Part shown: in pieces, positions 1 to 7,069 of the stretch
Layout: each line of letters opens with the position of its first letter
How positions within the stretch are numbered: the first letter of the stretch is position 1
Assembly: GCA_038134485.1 (NCBI GenBank)
Contig: JAYPVG010000007.1
Location: 1-64,000, forward strand
Direction of reading: 5' to 3'
DNA length: 64,000 bases
From: NORP240 sp038134485
Lineage (GTDB): Bacteria; Pseudomonadota; Gammaproteobacteria; Pseudomonadales; Pseudohongiellaceae
The notes under the pieces: model-generated
The model's database searches: none
Seen by the model: only the letters and a program-made list of their open reading frames with translations
Told to the model about the DNA's origin: nothing
Translations under genes and position numbers: made by a program

Positions 1-385
1 CTTCAAACTCGTAAACGGAGAACTCGACCAACACCGATACAAGAAGGTGCAGGTAAAGAGAAGAATAGATATGCATCAAATTCTGCGATTCAACCCTCAG
101 GAAAGCGTCTTTAGACGTATGGAATTCCTCCGCGCCTGCTACCAATGAACTCAAATATGTCATCATCGGTACAACCATAGGGCGATCATTAGGAAGTAAT
201 GAATACAGATCGGAGNNNNNNNNNNCGATATCGATATGCGTAGCGGGGGTATTTTCTCCGCGAACGTATATCTTACCCTGAGAACTTAGGAAAAATTTAC
301 TCAGGTTTTCCCGAAACCCGCGGACGGTAGTCGGTCGGGTGATTTCGTTTAACCTAACAATATCCATTTCGTTTTTGTCGTTCAT
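1..385 (-). CDS. Unrecognised protein, 3' end beyond the window edge
   Basis: An open frame on the minus strand runs from ATG at 385 to the window edge without a stop, crossing a 10-N gap (216-225) in the same frame. It starts MNDKNEMDIVRLNEITRP and continues through a hydrophobic stretch (PMVVPMMTYLSSLVAGAEEF) and a Leu/Val-rich end (SLYLHLLVSVLVEFSVYEFE). About 128 residues are visible. The start overlaps the stop of the 40-codon upstream gene by one base (TAATG), and AGGAGG lies just upstream, so the pair looks translationally coupled. I do not recognise the family. It belongs to the AT-rich accessory segment, and a phage, plasmid or toxin-antitoxin role is only a guess. That the frame stays open on both sides of the gap supports it being a real gene. 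Confidence 0.55.
   Translation of the reverse strand, partial: MNDKNEMDIVRLNEITRPTTVRGFRENLSKFFLSSQGKIYVRGENTPATHIDIXXXXSDLYSLLPNDRPMVVPMMTYLSSLVAGAEEFHTSKDAFLRVESQNLMHIYSSLYLHLLVSVLVEFSVYEFE
216..225. other. Assembly gap (10 N)
   Basis: Ten N inside the left-edge minus-strand gene. The frame is open on both sides if the gap is taken at its written length. Confidence 0.99.
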
Positions 386-507
386 TACGCTGCCCTCCTT
401 TTGGTCGTTAGTTGCTTTATTTGCTTTCCTGCTTTCAAGAATTTTTCGGTATCACGGGCAAGTTGCTCGCGAAACTCTTCTTTCGATATTTCATTCAGTT
501 TTTTCAT
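385..507 (-). CDS. Small charged protein, 40 aa, unrecognised
   Basis: A short minus-strand frame from ATG 507 to TAA 385. The start has a strong Shine-Dalgarno (AAGGAG, seven bases from ATG). The product begins MKKLNEISKEEFREQLARDT and ends KQLTTKRRAA: highly charged, Lys/Glu/Arg-rich and predicted helical, with no membrane segment. The stop overlaps the start of the next gene (TAATG). A small charged first gene, a one-base overlap and a second gene resemble many toxin-antitoxin or phage two-gene units, but no signature residues confirm this. It is too short for most ORF callers. The ribosome binding site and the coupled start are the main evidence that it is expressed. Confidence 0.5.
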   Translation of the reverse strand: MKKLNEISKEEFREQLARDTEKFLKAGKQIKQLTTKRRAA

Positions 508-547
508 TTATAGACTCCTTAAAGGTTAATTTAGATTTGTTTAGTTG

Positions 548-557
548 NNNNNNNNNN
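548..557. other. Assembly gap (10 N)
   Basis: Ten N in the space between the divergent genes at 507 (minus) and 679 (plus). Promoter signals here cannot be read fully. Confidence 0.99.
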
Positions 558-639
558 CCCAACGAGAGTAATAATAACCCCTAAAAAACGAAATAAGATT
601 GAAGAATAAAATACAAGAAGATATTGCGTATGTTATTAT

Positions 640-664
640 CGGGGTATTCACATTTCTTACCCCG
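640..664. promoter_or_regulatory. 7-bp inverted repeat before the 273-aa gene
   Basis: CGGGGTA (640-646) and TACCCCG (658-664) are perfect inverted repeats with an 11-base loop, 15 bases before the ATG at 679. There is no T-tract, so an operator or a 5' hairpin is more likely than a terminator. Confidence 0.4.
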
Positions 665-678
665 TAAAAAGGCAGATT

Positions 679-1500
679 ATGTCCGGTAAGACTAGAAAAT
701 GGACCAAGCGAAAACTACAGACCTTCACGTTTAAAGGCAGGGCAGCGAGGGGGTTGATGTGGAAAAAGGACGTTTATCGAGAGTGGTTTGAGTATGTAAA
801 GTTATACCGACTGAACCACGGTAAGAATCCAACGCCATTTCGTTCGTTCGGCGATGTTTTAAAATTCGAATTTGAGGGATGGTGGGCAGATGAACGCTAT
901 GGGTTTGAGTTGTTTTGCGAACCGGAAGTAAACGACTTGGTGAAAGTGGTTGACGGGCGAAACCCGCCCGAACCGAATACAGTTACATTAAGGGTTGCCT
1001 TAAATGCTGACCCAGAACTAACGCTACGAGACTTCAGACGATTAATGCGGGAACTTGGCGGATCGGATGATTACGAGTCGCAAGCAAGGTTTAAACCCTC
1101 CGCACCACCAAAGGCAATTAAACCCGATAAATTAAGGCAGGCAAGGGAGGCATTCTTAATTAGTGAACGCTGCTCGAATCAAACTCTTGCTTTGTTAGAA
1201 CTCGCGGAACTTCAAACCGCACAAGCAAAAGCAAAATATGGGGTATTACCTTGGACTAGTCGCCGCGAATACCTTCAAAGTATGGAAAAGGGGTTTCCAT
1301 ATATTTTGTTTCCAGAAGAACAACCACCCAAGAAGATCGATGGGAAAACGGTTGATTGGATCATCCTGGACCGAAGGAGATACAGGGAGAAATATAAGGC
1401 GTTTTTTAAGTGGAAACGAACGAAACTCCGTGTACTTTCAAATCATCGTAAAAACGTCCGAGAAACGCTCGAACATATTGCTTCTGGTACGTTTCCTTGA
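679..1500 (+). CDS. Hypothetical basic protein, 273 aa (island gene)
   Basis: The product is rich in Lys, Arg and aromatic residues, without signal peptide or membrane segment. The N-terminus (MSGKTRKWTKRKLQTF) is strongly basic. The middle has a Pro-rich linker (SAPPKAIKPDKL) and a probable helical region rich in Ala, Leu and Glu (about 155-185). The C-terminus again has basic helices. These traits suit a nucleic-acid-binding or replication/packaging accessory protein of a mobile element, but I see no catalytic motif and do not recognise the family. It lies in the AT-rich segment with the recombinases, followed at 47 bases by another unknown gene on the same strand. The ATG at 679 has only a weak AAGGCAG-like ribosome site. 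Confidence 0.6.
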   Translation: MSGKTRKWTKRKLQTFTFKGRAARGLMWKKDVYREWFEYVKLYRLNHGKNPTPFRSFGDVLKFEFEGWWADERYGFELFCEPEVNDLVKVVDGRNPPEPNTVTLRVALNADPELTLRDFRRLMRELGGSDDYESQARFKPSAPPKAIKPDKLRQAREAFLISERCSNQTLALLELAELQTAQAKAKYGVLPWTSRREYLQSMEKGFPYILFPEEQPPKKIDGKTVDWIILDRRRYREKYKAFFKWKRTKLRVLSNHRKNVRETLEHIASGTFP

Positions 1501-1547
1501 TTACTACTAATATTTACCCGAGATAGTAGACTAAGCGGGAGAGACTT

Positions 1548-1916
1548 ATGGCGATTTTTTATAACGTCCATCGGATTAGAGGCGGGAAAACTATTCGTAT
1601 TATCGATACGGAGACGAACTTTCGTTGGAAAGACGTAGTTTTGGACTACGATATGCTTTGCGGCGCTGATGAAGTCACGGATTATGAGGAGCACGAAGAC
1701 TGGGAAGATCTTCGAAGCGATTCAGGCGTTGAGATTTCCCTGCCAGAATATGATTCAGTTCCGGAGGAATGGGAAGGAGTAGAGACTGTTACGACATTTC
1801 ATATAGGGAGGTATCTTGTGGTCGTCTCGGATAAAGATTGGGACGTAATCGACCAAACCCCTGAGTGTTTCAGTGTTTCAGGCGATGGTTGGAAGGAGTG
1901 GAAAGAGTACCGCTAA
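1548..1916 (+). CDS. Hypothetical acidic protein, 122 aa (island gene)
   Basis: A small, very acidic cytosolic protein (many Asp/Glu, several Trp), for example DYEEHEDWEDLRSDSGVEIS in its middle, with mixed hydrophobic stretches suggesting a compact alpha/beta fold. GGAGAG lies six bases before the ATG, a good start. Small acidic proteins on mobile elements are sometimes anti-restriction or DNA mimics, but charge alone is not proof and I recognise no family. It sits 47 bases after the 273-aa gene on the same strand and may share its transcript. The gene ends about 150 bases before the serine recombinase. Confidence 0.6.
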   Translation: MAIFYNVHRIRGGKTIRIIDTETNFRWKDVVLDYDMLCGADEVTDYEEHEDWEDLRSDSGVEISLPEYDSVPEEWEGVETVTTFHIGRYLVVVSDKDWDVIDQTPECFSVSGDGWKEWKEYR

Positions 1917-1935
1917 TAAGGATTATTCCTTGATA

Positions 1936-2061
1936 CCCCTATTCTTTTGCGCTTAGTCATTCGAATAACTCCCAGACACCCTCAGAACCTATTCTTTTAA
2001 CTCATATTTGACTTTTGACTAGTATATAGTCATAATATATTAGGAGTTATATGAATAGGGG
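1936..2061. repeat. Repeated CCTATTC elements upstream of the resolvase (possible res site)
   Basis: CCTATTCTTTT occurs at 1938-1948 and again at 1988-1998, exactly 50 bases apart. The first copy is preceded by CC, and CCCCTATTC (1936-1944) has a perfect inverted copy GAATAGGGG at 2053-2061. Small serine recombinases usually act on multi-subsite res regions beside their own gene, so these repeats are a candidate. The function is inferred from position only. Confidence 0.35.
2008..2036 (+). promoter_or_regulatory. Resolvase promoter with embedded operator-like dyad
   Basis: TTGACT (2008-2013) and CATAAT (2031-2036) are separated by 17 bases, near the sigma-70 optimum. Between them lies a perfect dyad TGACTA-GTATA-TAGTCA (2016-2032). 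A dyad filling the spacer is a typical repressor position and suggests autorepression by the recombinase or another island regulator. Confidence 0.5.
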
Positions 2062-2067
2062 ATAGTA

Positions 2068-2643
2068 ATGAGCGGCAAAACGATTGGATACATACGGGTT
2101 TCTACTGTAGGGCAAAATTCCGAAAGGCAACTTGAAGGGGTAGAACTGGATAAGGTATTCGAGGAGAAAGTATCCGCGAAGACTATCAACCGCCCAAAAC
2201 TCCAGGAATTACTCGAATACATTCGAGAAGGCGATACGGTTGTAGTCCACGATATTTCCCGTCTCGCCCGAAATATCTCCGACCTTCATAACCTCGTAGA
2301 GCAAATCAACGAGAAAGGCGCGACACTCCAGTTCAAAAAGGAAGGTTTGACCTTCACGGGCGATAAAAAAGACCCGATGAGTCAATTATTACTCTCTATG
2401 CTGGGGGCAGTTTATCAGTTTGAACGCTCGATCCTTCTGGAACGCCAGAGAGAAGGAATAGAGGTCGCCAAAAAGGCAGGGAAGTTCAAGGGCAGACCGG
2501 CAAAGATCGACAAGCAGGAGATACTTAGAGTGCTCTCCCAAGGTAATTCTATTAGCAAAACCGCTAATTTATTGGGTGTTTCTATGTCTAGCGTCCAGCG
2601 AGCAAAACGGGGGGCAACGCTTCCCTGTTATGCCCCGACTTGA
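2068..2643 (+). CDS. Small serine recombinase (resolvase/invertase family)
   Basis: 191 aa, the usual length for Tn3-type resolvases and DNA invertases. The N-terminal catalytic domain (about 1-140) has the signature IGYIRVST with the nucleophile at Ser12, the conserved ISRLARN block near residues 83-89 and the long E-helix LSMLGAVYQFERSILLERQ followed by REGI. A basic linker (KFKGRPAK) leads to a C-terminal helix-turn-helix (ILRVLSQGNSISKTANLLGV) that reads DNA. The enzyme cuts and rejoins DNA through a phosphoserine link, for cointegrate resolution, dimer resolution or inversion. GGGGA seven bases before ATG 2068 supports this start. A stronger AGGAG serves a four-codon mini-ORF (2051-2065) just ahead. 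It lies in the AT-rich island. Which of the three reactions it performs cannot be told from sequence. Confidence 0.93.
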   Translation: MSGKTIGYIRVSTVGQNSERQLEGVELDKVFEEKVSAKTINRPKLQELLEYIREGDTVVVHDISRLARNISDLHNLVEQINEKGATLQFKKEGLTFTGDKKDPMSQLLLSMLGAVYQFERSILLERQREGIEVAKKAGKFKGRPAKIDKQEILRVLSQGNSISKTANLLGVSMSSVQRAKRGATLPCYAPT

Positions 2644-2662
2644 TATGCACGAATAGTATTAT

Positions 2663-2684
2663 GTTAATTAGTGCGATAATTAAC
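2663..2684. repeat. AT-rich hairpin between convergent genes
   Basis: GTTAATTA (2663-2670) and TAATTAAC (2677-2684) form a perfect 8-bp stem with loop GTGCGA between the convergent resolvase and membrane-protein genes. It may be a weak bidirectional terminator or a recombinase-related site. There is no T-run. Confidence 0.35.
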
Positions 2685-2692
2685 TAGCGCAA

Positions 2693-3496
2693 TCAACGCC
2701 GTCGTTCTTCAATTTGACGGCGATATTCGGCATCTAATTGTTCCTGACGACGTCGACGCGCGTTTTCTGCTTCAAATCTCGATTGGCGGTCTCTTGCTGC
2801 TTGTGTAGCAATTCGATCTGCTTCTAACCTTTGCTCTTCTGCGAGTCTCGCTGCCTCTAATCTCTGTTCCTCTGTATTTCTCTCTAGTGCTAATTGGTAT
2901 GCATACCCACCTAGGATGAAAAGAATCAGCAACATTAGTGACAAGATAGTAAAGAATCTATCCGTTCCTTTTCGTCGTTCTTTCGCTTCTTGTCTTTTCT
3001 TTTCTTCAAACTCTCGAAGTTCTTCTTTCCATCTCCCTTTTTCTTCGATTTTCCTTGCTTCTTCTTCTTCTTCTAAATTGTCACTTATTGCTTCCTGTTC
3101 GTCCGCATAGGCAAGCGCATCTTCGATCGTATCGAACAATTTCTCGTCACACTCATACTTCTCAAATACATCGTTTCGAGAAACATTATAGGTTTTCGAT
3201 AACCATATTTTGTATGCGTCTGAAGATAGGTCGCGCTCTGGTCTTTGTTTCTTATTATCTGGAACTACGGATTGTGCGTTTGATTGAGAAGTTGCCTGTC
3301 CCGTTTGTTGATCTCTAGGCAGCAGTAAAACAATAATCCAACCTATAGGTCCTAGAAAGAAACCAAGGTAGAAACCTGTCTCTCCCTTTTTTGCGGTTCT
3401 ACCGAGAGCGGCACCAATAATTCCGTCCACAGTACACACGAACAATAAGATCACTAAGATCCATCCCCAGGTTAATTCCCCAAGTCCCATTTTCAA
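2693..3496 (-). CDS. Membrane protein with long coiled coil, hypothetical
   Basis: 267 aa. The N-terminus has two hydrophobic segments (about 8-30 and 42-60) separated by a Gly/Lys-rich loop, the layout of small helical-hairpin membrane proteins. A polar stretch follows with a compact segment (AYKIWLSKTYNVSRNDVFEKY, about 93-113), then a Glu/Lys-rich helix, a third membrane segment (FFTILSLMLLILFILGGYAY, about 182-201) and a very long Arg/Glu/Ala-rich tail (about 205-267) typical of a coiled coil. It is probably an inner-membrane protein with a cytoplasmic or periplasmic coiled-coil arm. I do not recognise a named family. It is convergent with the resolvase and lies upstream of the integrase on the same strand, within the accessory segment. 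Confidence 0.65.
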   Translation of the reverse strand: MKMGLGELTWGWILVILLFVCTVDGIIGAALGRTAKKGETGFYLGFFLGPIGWIIVLLLPRDQQTGQATSQSNAQSVVPDNKKQRPERDLSSDAYKIWLSKTYNVSRNDVFEKYECDEKLFDTIEDALAYADEQEAISDNLEEEEEARKIEEKGRWKEELREFEEKKRQEAKERRKGTDRFFTILSLMLLILFILGGYAYQLALERNTEEQRLEAARLAEEQRLEADRIATQAARDRQSRFEAENARRRRQEQLDAEYRRQIEERRR

Positions 3497-3595
3497 TCCT
3501 CACTTTAAACTTGTTATTTTGATTCTAAGCAGCAAATCATATACCCGAGTAGAGGAGTTTCGCTATTTTTTTACGCTATAAACAGGGAGTGTAAT

Positions 3596-4837
3596 CTAAA
3601 CGGTATTTAACCACTTAGGTGATTCTTTCTTTGCGAGTGCCGCGCTAGGCGCGTTCTTGAAAACTAGATTGAATACGTCGCCGCTAACCAAACCTTCGTA
3701 AGTCTTCTCGATCATCGCCTGTGACGTGCCTGTGTACTTGGCGACTACTAGGGAGTGTGCGCCAGCGTTTAGCGACTCAGTAATAAACTTGTGGCGAAAG
3801 CAAACGTACTCATAGTCCCTAGGATTGGGTACTCCCGCCTTTTCCATCCATCTTCGCCTAACGGTTGGATCGAAGTGCTGGGAAGGGCGAGGCGACTTGT
3901 ACGAGTTGAAAATGTATGGATGTTCTTTTTCGTTCCACCATCCATTACCGTTCTTACGTTTGAAATCTCGAAGATCATTTAAGTGACCCGCTACGCGCTC
4001 GGGAAGTTGTATGGTTCGTTCTTTATCTTTTCCGTGGATGTAAATATGGGTCTCATCCTTGGAGGTTTTTAGGTCTTCCCATTTCATATTCTTTACTTCG
4101 ACAACGCGACAACCAATCCCGTTCATTAGGATCATCACGTAGCGATAGTTCATCCAGTTCCATCGATGCCTAACGTTCTTTTCGCCTTGGATCTCTTTCC
4201 TACTGACCGCCAGTAGCGAGTTATAGAACTTGGCGGGGAACGGTTCGTTTGCTCTTTTGAGTTTTAGTGGTTCGTACTTCGGCACCCGAGAGCAATATCT
4301 GTGATCCTCGCACCACCCAAAGAACTGCGAGATACAACTCATCTCGTTATTGCGGAAACGTGCGGATAGCGGTTTACCCGTTTTCTGGGCGGTGTGCTTG
4401 CTCCGCCAAACTTGCCACTTCACCTCTACCAAGCGCGCGAATTCGTTTATCGACGGTTTACCTTCTTCCACCCAAAAATTTTGAAGAGAGACTAGCGAGT
4501 ATTCGATTACCTTCGCGCGCTCGGGCGTTATTTGCCCGTCCTGGGCACGTTGGTTCTGAAAATCCATAAACTCAGAGACGAAGTGTGTGATATGTCGGTG
4601 CTTAGAACCTATATCTCGCCCTTCTTCTATGTCGCTGGCGTACTTCGACCAAACCACAAACGCTTCCTCGCACGCACCCGCCTCATCAGTAGCGCTAAGT
4701 GTTATCTCAGCATTTCGCTTTACTTTGCTCTGCCAGATTCGGGCACGGTAGACGGTTCGAATGGATCCGTCTCTGCGCTTCCATTCGCGGCGTAGGAGGG
4801 CGAGTTTCTTAGGTATCAGGGTCCGGACAACGCTCAT
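3596..4837 (-). CDS. Tyrosine recombinase / phage-type integrase
   Basis: 413 aa, normal for island integrases. An N-terminal arm-type DNA-binding region (about 1-80) and a SAM-like core-binding region (about 85-195) precede the catalytic domain. Visible catalytic positions are Arg in GIGCRVVEVKNMKWEDL, Lys in HIYIHGKDKERTIQLP, Arg in YVCFRHKF and the nucleophilic Tyr in IEKTYEGLV. Two positions that are usually His look changed: the HxxR box reads VCFR, and the later (H/W) position reads GTS. It would catalyse site-specific integration or excision of the segment. The start ATG has no good ribosome site and lies five bases from a repeat that recurs upstream. The gene reads away from glyA, so the attachment site is expected in or near 4838-5288. 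Confidence 0.9.
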   Translation of the reverse strand: MSVVRTLIPKKLALLRREWKRRDGSIRTVYRARIWQSKVKRNAEITLSATDEAGACEEAFVVWSKYASDIEEGRDIGSKHRHITHFVSEFMDFQNQRAQDGQITPERAKVIEYSLVSLQNFWVEEGKPSINEFARLVEVKWQVWRSKHTAQKTGKPLSARFRNNEMSCISQFFGWCEDHRYCSRVPKYEPLKLKRANEPFPAKFYNSLLAVSRKEIQGEKNVRHRWNWMNYRYVMILMNGIGCRVVEVKNMKWEDLKTSKDETHIYIHGKDKERTIQLPERVAGHLNDLRDFKRKNGNGWWNEKEHPYIFNSYKSPRPSQHFDPTVRRRWMEKAGVPNPRDYEYVCFRHKFITESLNAGAHSLVVAKYTGTSQAMIEKTYEGLVSGDVFNLVFKNAPSAALAKKESPKWLNTV

Positions 4838-5288
4838 CTTAGTATAACTTTTTACCTAACTGGCATCGTAAGTTATTGATTTGCGGTCTATGGTATAACT
4901 TTTGCCTAACTCAGTAAATATTAAAAAACCGTTTATTTACAATGTCATAAGAGGTGTAGGTTTACGGTAAATACGTATTGCGCCATAGTTGCTAATATTC
5001 CTGGAGTTCGGTCTGGAAACAGAATTTGGATTTGTGACTTCTGCAGTTCCAATGTTATTTCGAGGCGGCTCAACACCAACCAATTGCTATCCAGACCAGT
5101 GATCTATGCTCTGAAACGGGCGCGTATTATGGCACAGAATAGCGACTGGTGGCGCTGAATTGATTGCCAGGTTTTGTGTGCACCAACCACTACAACTTGT
5201 ACATTAGTGGTGTCGGTAAGCTCAACATCATGTAAAATACGCCCTTTCCCGAGTTTCACCACCTTTCACTGCGCGAGCGGAGACCTGA
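4838..5288. other. Integrase-glyA intergenic region (probable island edge)
   Basis: 451 bases without a convincing gene. It holds two direct copies of an about 19-base repeat (4842-4861, 4893-4911), two abutting palindromes TTTACGGTAAA (4961-4971) and AATACGTATT (4970-4979), an inverted pair GGTCTGGA/TCCAGACC (5010-5017, 5090-5097) and a 7-bp hairpin (ACCACTA 5186-5192, TAGTGGT 5205-5211). A TAAAAT at 5233-5238 could be a -10 for glyA. No tRNA or tmRNA end is recognisable, so the attachment site is not identified. Confidence 0.5.
4842..4911. repeat. Pair of direct repeats upstream of the integrase
   Basis: GTATAACTTTTTACCTAACT (4842-4861) and GTATAACTTTTGCCTAACT (4893-4911) differ by one base change and one indel, with 51 bases start to start. 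One copy ends five bases from the integrase ATG. Their position fits arm-type integrase binding sites or an autoregulatory operator, which is an inference. Confidence 0.5.
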
Positions 5289-6542
5289 ATGTTTGATAGA
5301 GAAATGACCATAGCCGGTTTTGATCCCGAATTGGACGCTGCAATACAGGCGGAAAATGTTCGCCAGGAAGAGCACATCGAGCTTATTGCCTCGGAAAATT
5401 ACGCCAGTCCGCGTGTCATGGAAGCCCAGGGCACGGTCTTGACCAACAAGTATGCCGAGGGGTACCCGGGCAAACGCTATTACGGTGGTTGCGAGCATGT
5501 TGACGTCGTAGAAGAACTGGCGATTAATAGGGCCAAGCAGCTGTTTGGGGCCGACTACGCCAACGTGCAGCCGCACTCCGGATCGCAGGCCAATGCAGCG
5601 GTCTATATGGCCTTGATGGAGCCGGGTGACACTGTGCTGGGGATGAGCCTTGCCGACGGCGGACACCTTACTCATGGTGCTTCGGTGAGTTTCTCGGGTC
5701 GAATCTACAAAGCTGTCCAGTACGGTCTTAATCACGAGACCGGTGAAATTGATTATGACCAGGTCAAGGCGCTAGCCGACGAGCACAAACCAAAGATGAT
5801 TATGGCCGGCTTCTCTGCCTATTCGCGGGTAATAGACTGGCAACGTTTCCGCGAGATCGCTGACAGCATCGGCGCCTACTTCGTAGTCGATATGGCGCAT
5901 GTCAGCGGGCTGATCGCCGGTGGCGCTTATCCCAGTCCGGTCCAGATAGCCGACGTAACCACCTCGACCACGCACAAAACGCTGCGCGGTCCTCGGGGCG
6001 GCATCATTCTTGCGAAATCGAACCCGGAGCTGGAAAAGAAGCTCAACTTTTCTGTCTTTCCGGAGAGCCAGGGTGGCCCGCTGATGCACGTCATTGCTGC
6101 CAAGGCCGTCTGCTTCAAAGAGGCGATGAGTGACGAGTTTCGCGCATACCAGGCGCAGGTGGTCAATAATGCCAGGGTGATGGCCAGAGGTTTTATGGAT
6201 CGTGGCTTCGATGTTGTTTCCGGCGGAACCGACGATCACCTGTTCCTGCTGAGTTTGATTAAGCAGGAAATTACCGGCAAGGATGCTGACGCCGCGTTGG
6301 GCAGGGCAAATATCACTGTGAATAAGAATGCAGTTCCCAACGACCCCCGTCCTCCCTTTGTTACCAGCGGTTTGCGCATTGGCACGCCGGCGGCAACCAC
6401 ACGTGGTTTTGGTGAAAGCGAGTTTGCAGACCTGACCGCGTGGATGTGCGATATCCTTGACGACGTTAATAATGAAGCAACTATTGCCGAAGTAAGAGAC
6501 AAGGTCAGGGCGTTATGCGCCCGTTTCCCGGTTTACAGGTAG
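5289..6542 (+). CDS. glyA: Serine hydroxymethyltransferase
   Basis: 417 aa, full length. This PLP enzyme interconverts serine plus tetrahydrofolate with glycine plus 5,10-methylene-THF, the main source of one-carbon units in the cytosol. The N-terminus has the family block EEHIELIASENYASPRV (residues 28-44). The tetrahydrofolate/PLP region includes YAEGYPGKRYYGGCEHVD, and the PLP Schiff-base Lys is Lys230 in TTSTTHKTLRGPRGG. The C-terminus (TSGLRIGTPAATTRGF) is typical. GGAGA lies eight bases from the ATG. It is the first host gene after the AT-rich island and precedes nrdR by 50 bases on the same strand, the order in many Gammaproteobacteria (glyA-nrdR-rib), so cotranscription with the riboflavin operon is plausible. 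Confidence 0.97.
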   Translation: MFDREMTIAGFDPELDAAIQAENVRQEEHIELIASENYASPRVMEAQGTVLTNKYAEGYPGKRYYGGCEHVDVVEELAINRAKQLFGADYANVQPHSGSQANAAVYMALMEPGDTVLGMSLADGGHLTHGASVSFSGRIYKAVQYGLNHETGEIDYDQVKALADEHKPKMIMAGFSAYSRVIDWQRFREIADSIGAYFVVDMAHVSGLIAGGAYPSPVQIADVTTSTTHKTLRGPRGGIILAKSNPELEKKLNFSVFPESQGGPLMHVIAAKAVCFKEAMSDEFRAYQAQVVNNARVMARGFMDRGFDVVSGGTDDHLFLLSLIKQEITGKDADAALGRANITVNKNAVPNDPRPPFVTSGLRIGTPAATTRGFGESEFADLTAWMCDILDDVNNEATIAEVRDKVRALCARFPVYR

Positions 6543-6592
6543 AAAGCTAGATTTGAAATTCGGCTCGCGCGGGTAATAAGGGGGTAGTTATT

Positions 6593-7069
6593 ATGCACTG
6601 TCCGTTCTGTAATGCTGTTGATACCAAGGTCATCGACTCAAGGCTGGTGGCGGACGGAAGCCAGGTTCGTCGTCGGCGTGAATGTCTTACCTGTAACGAG
6701 CGGTACACAACCTATGAGTCCGCCGAGCTCGTTATGCCGAGGATAATCAAGCATAACGGCGAGCGCGAACCATTCGATGAGGAAAAACTTCATTCAGGAC
6801 TTATCAAAGCGCTAGAAAAAAGACCGGTCAGTATAGAAAAAGTTGATGAGGCGATAAGCCGTATCAAGAACAAGCTGCGGTCTACCGGAGAAAGGGAAAT
6901 CCAGTCCCGAACGGTCGGCGAGGAAGTAATGCATGAACTGCGTGATCTGGATGAGGTCGCCTATGTTCGATTCGCATCGGTCTACAAGAGCTTCAAATCC
7001 CTGGACGAATTTACAAGAGAGATTAATGAGCTCACCCGCGATAGCGGTTCTAAAGACAAGTCTGGCTGA
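6593..7069 (+). CDS. nrdR: Transcriptional repressor NrdR
   Basis: 158 aa, standard length. NrdR is a nucleotide-sensing repressor of ribonucleotide reductase genes. The zinc ribbon cysteines are visible at C3, C6, C31 and C34 (MHCPFC...ECLTC), with the basic DNA-reading stretch RRRRE between them. The ATP-cone domain follows (about 49-139, VIKHNGEREPFDEEKL-like start, here IIKHNGEREPFDEEKL), sensing dATP/ATP. AGGGGG upstream of the ATG gives a good ribosome site. As in many Gammaproteobacteria it heads the riboflavin operon. Its 3' end overlaps the likely ribD start, suggesting translational coupling. No reductase gene is present in the window, so its targets lie elsewhere. Confidence 0.96.
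   Translation: MHCPFCNAVDTKVIDSRLVADGSQVRRRRECLTCNERYTTYESAELVMPRIIKHNGEREPFDEEKLHSGLIKALEKRPVSIEKVDEAISRIKNKLRSTGEREIQSRTVGEEVMHELRDLDEVAYVRFASVYKSFKSLDEFTREINELTRDSGSKDKSG

Noticed and set aside
339..584. Plus-strand ORF of 81 aa at the left end
   Set aside because: It runs through a 10-N gap, has no ribosome site, and lies opposite two coupled minus-strand genes with a good Shine-Dalgarno sequence.
6933..7025. Upstream extension of RibD starting at 6933
   Set aside because: Residues before 7026 lie inside nrdR and match nothing in RibD. They are read-through of another frame.
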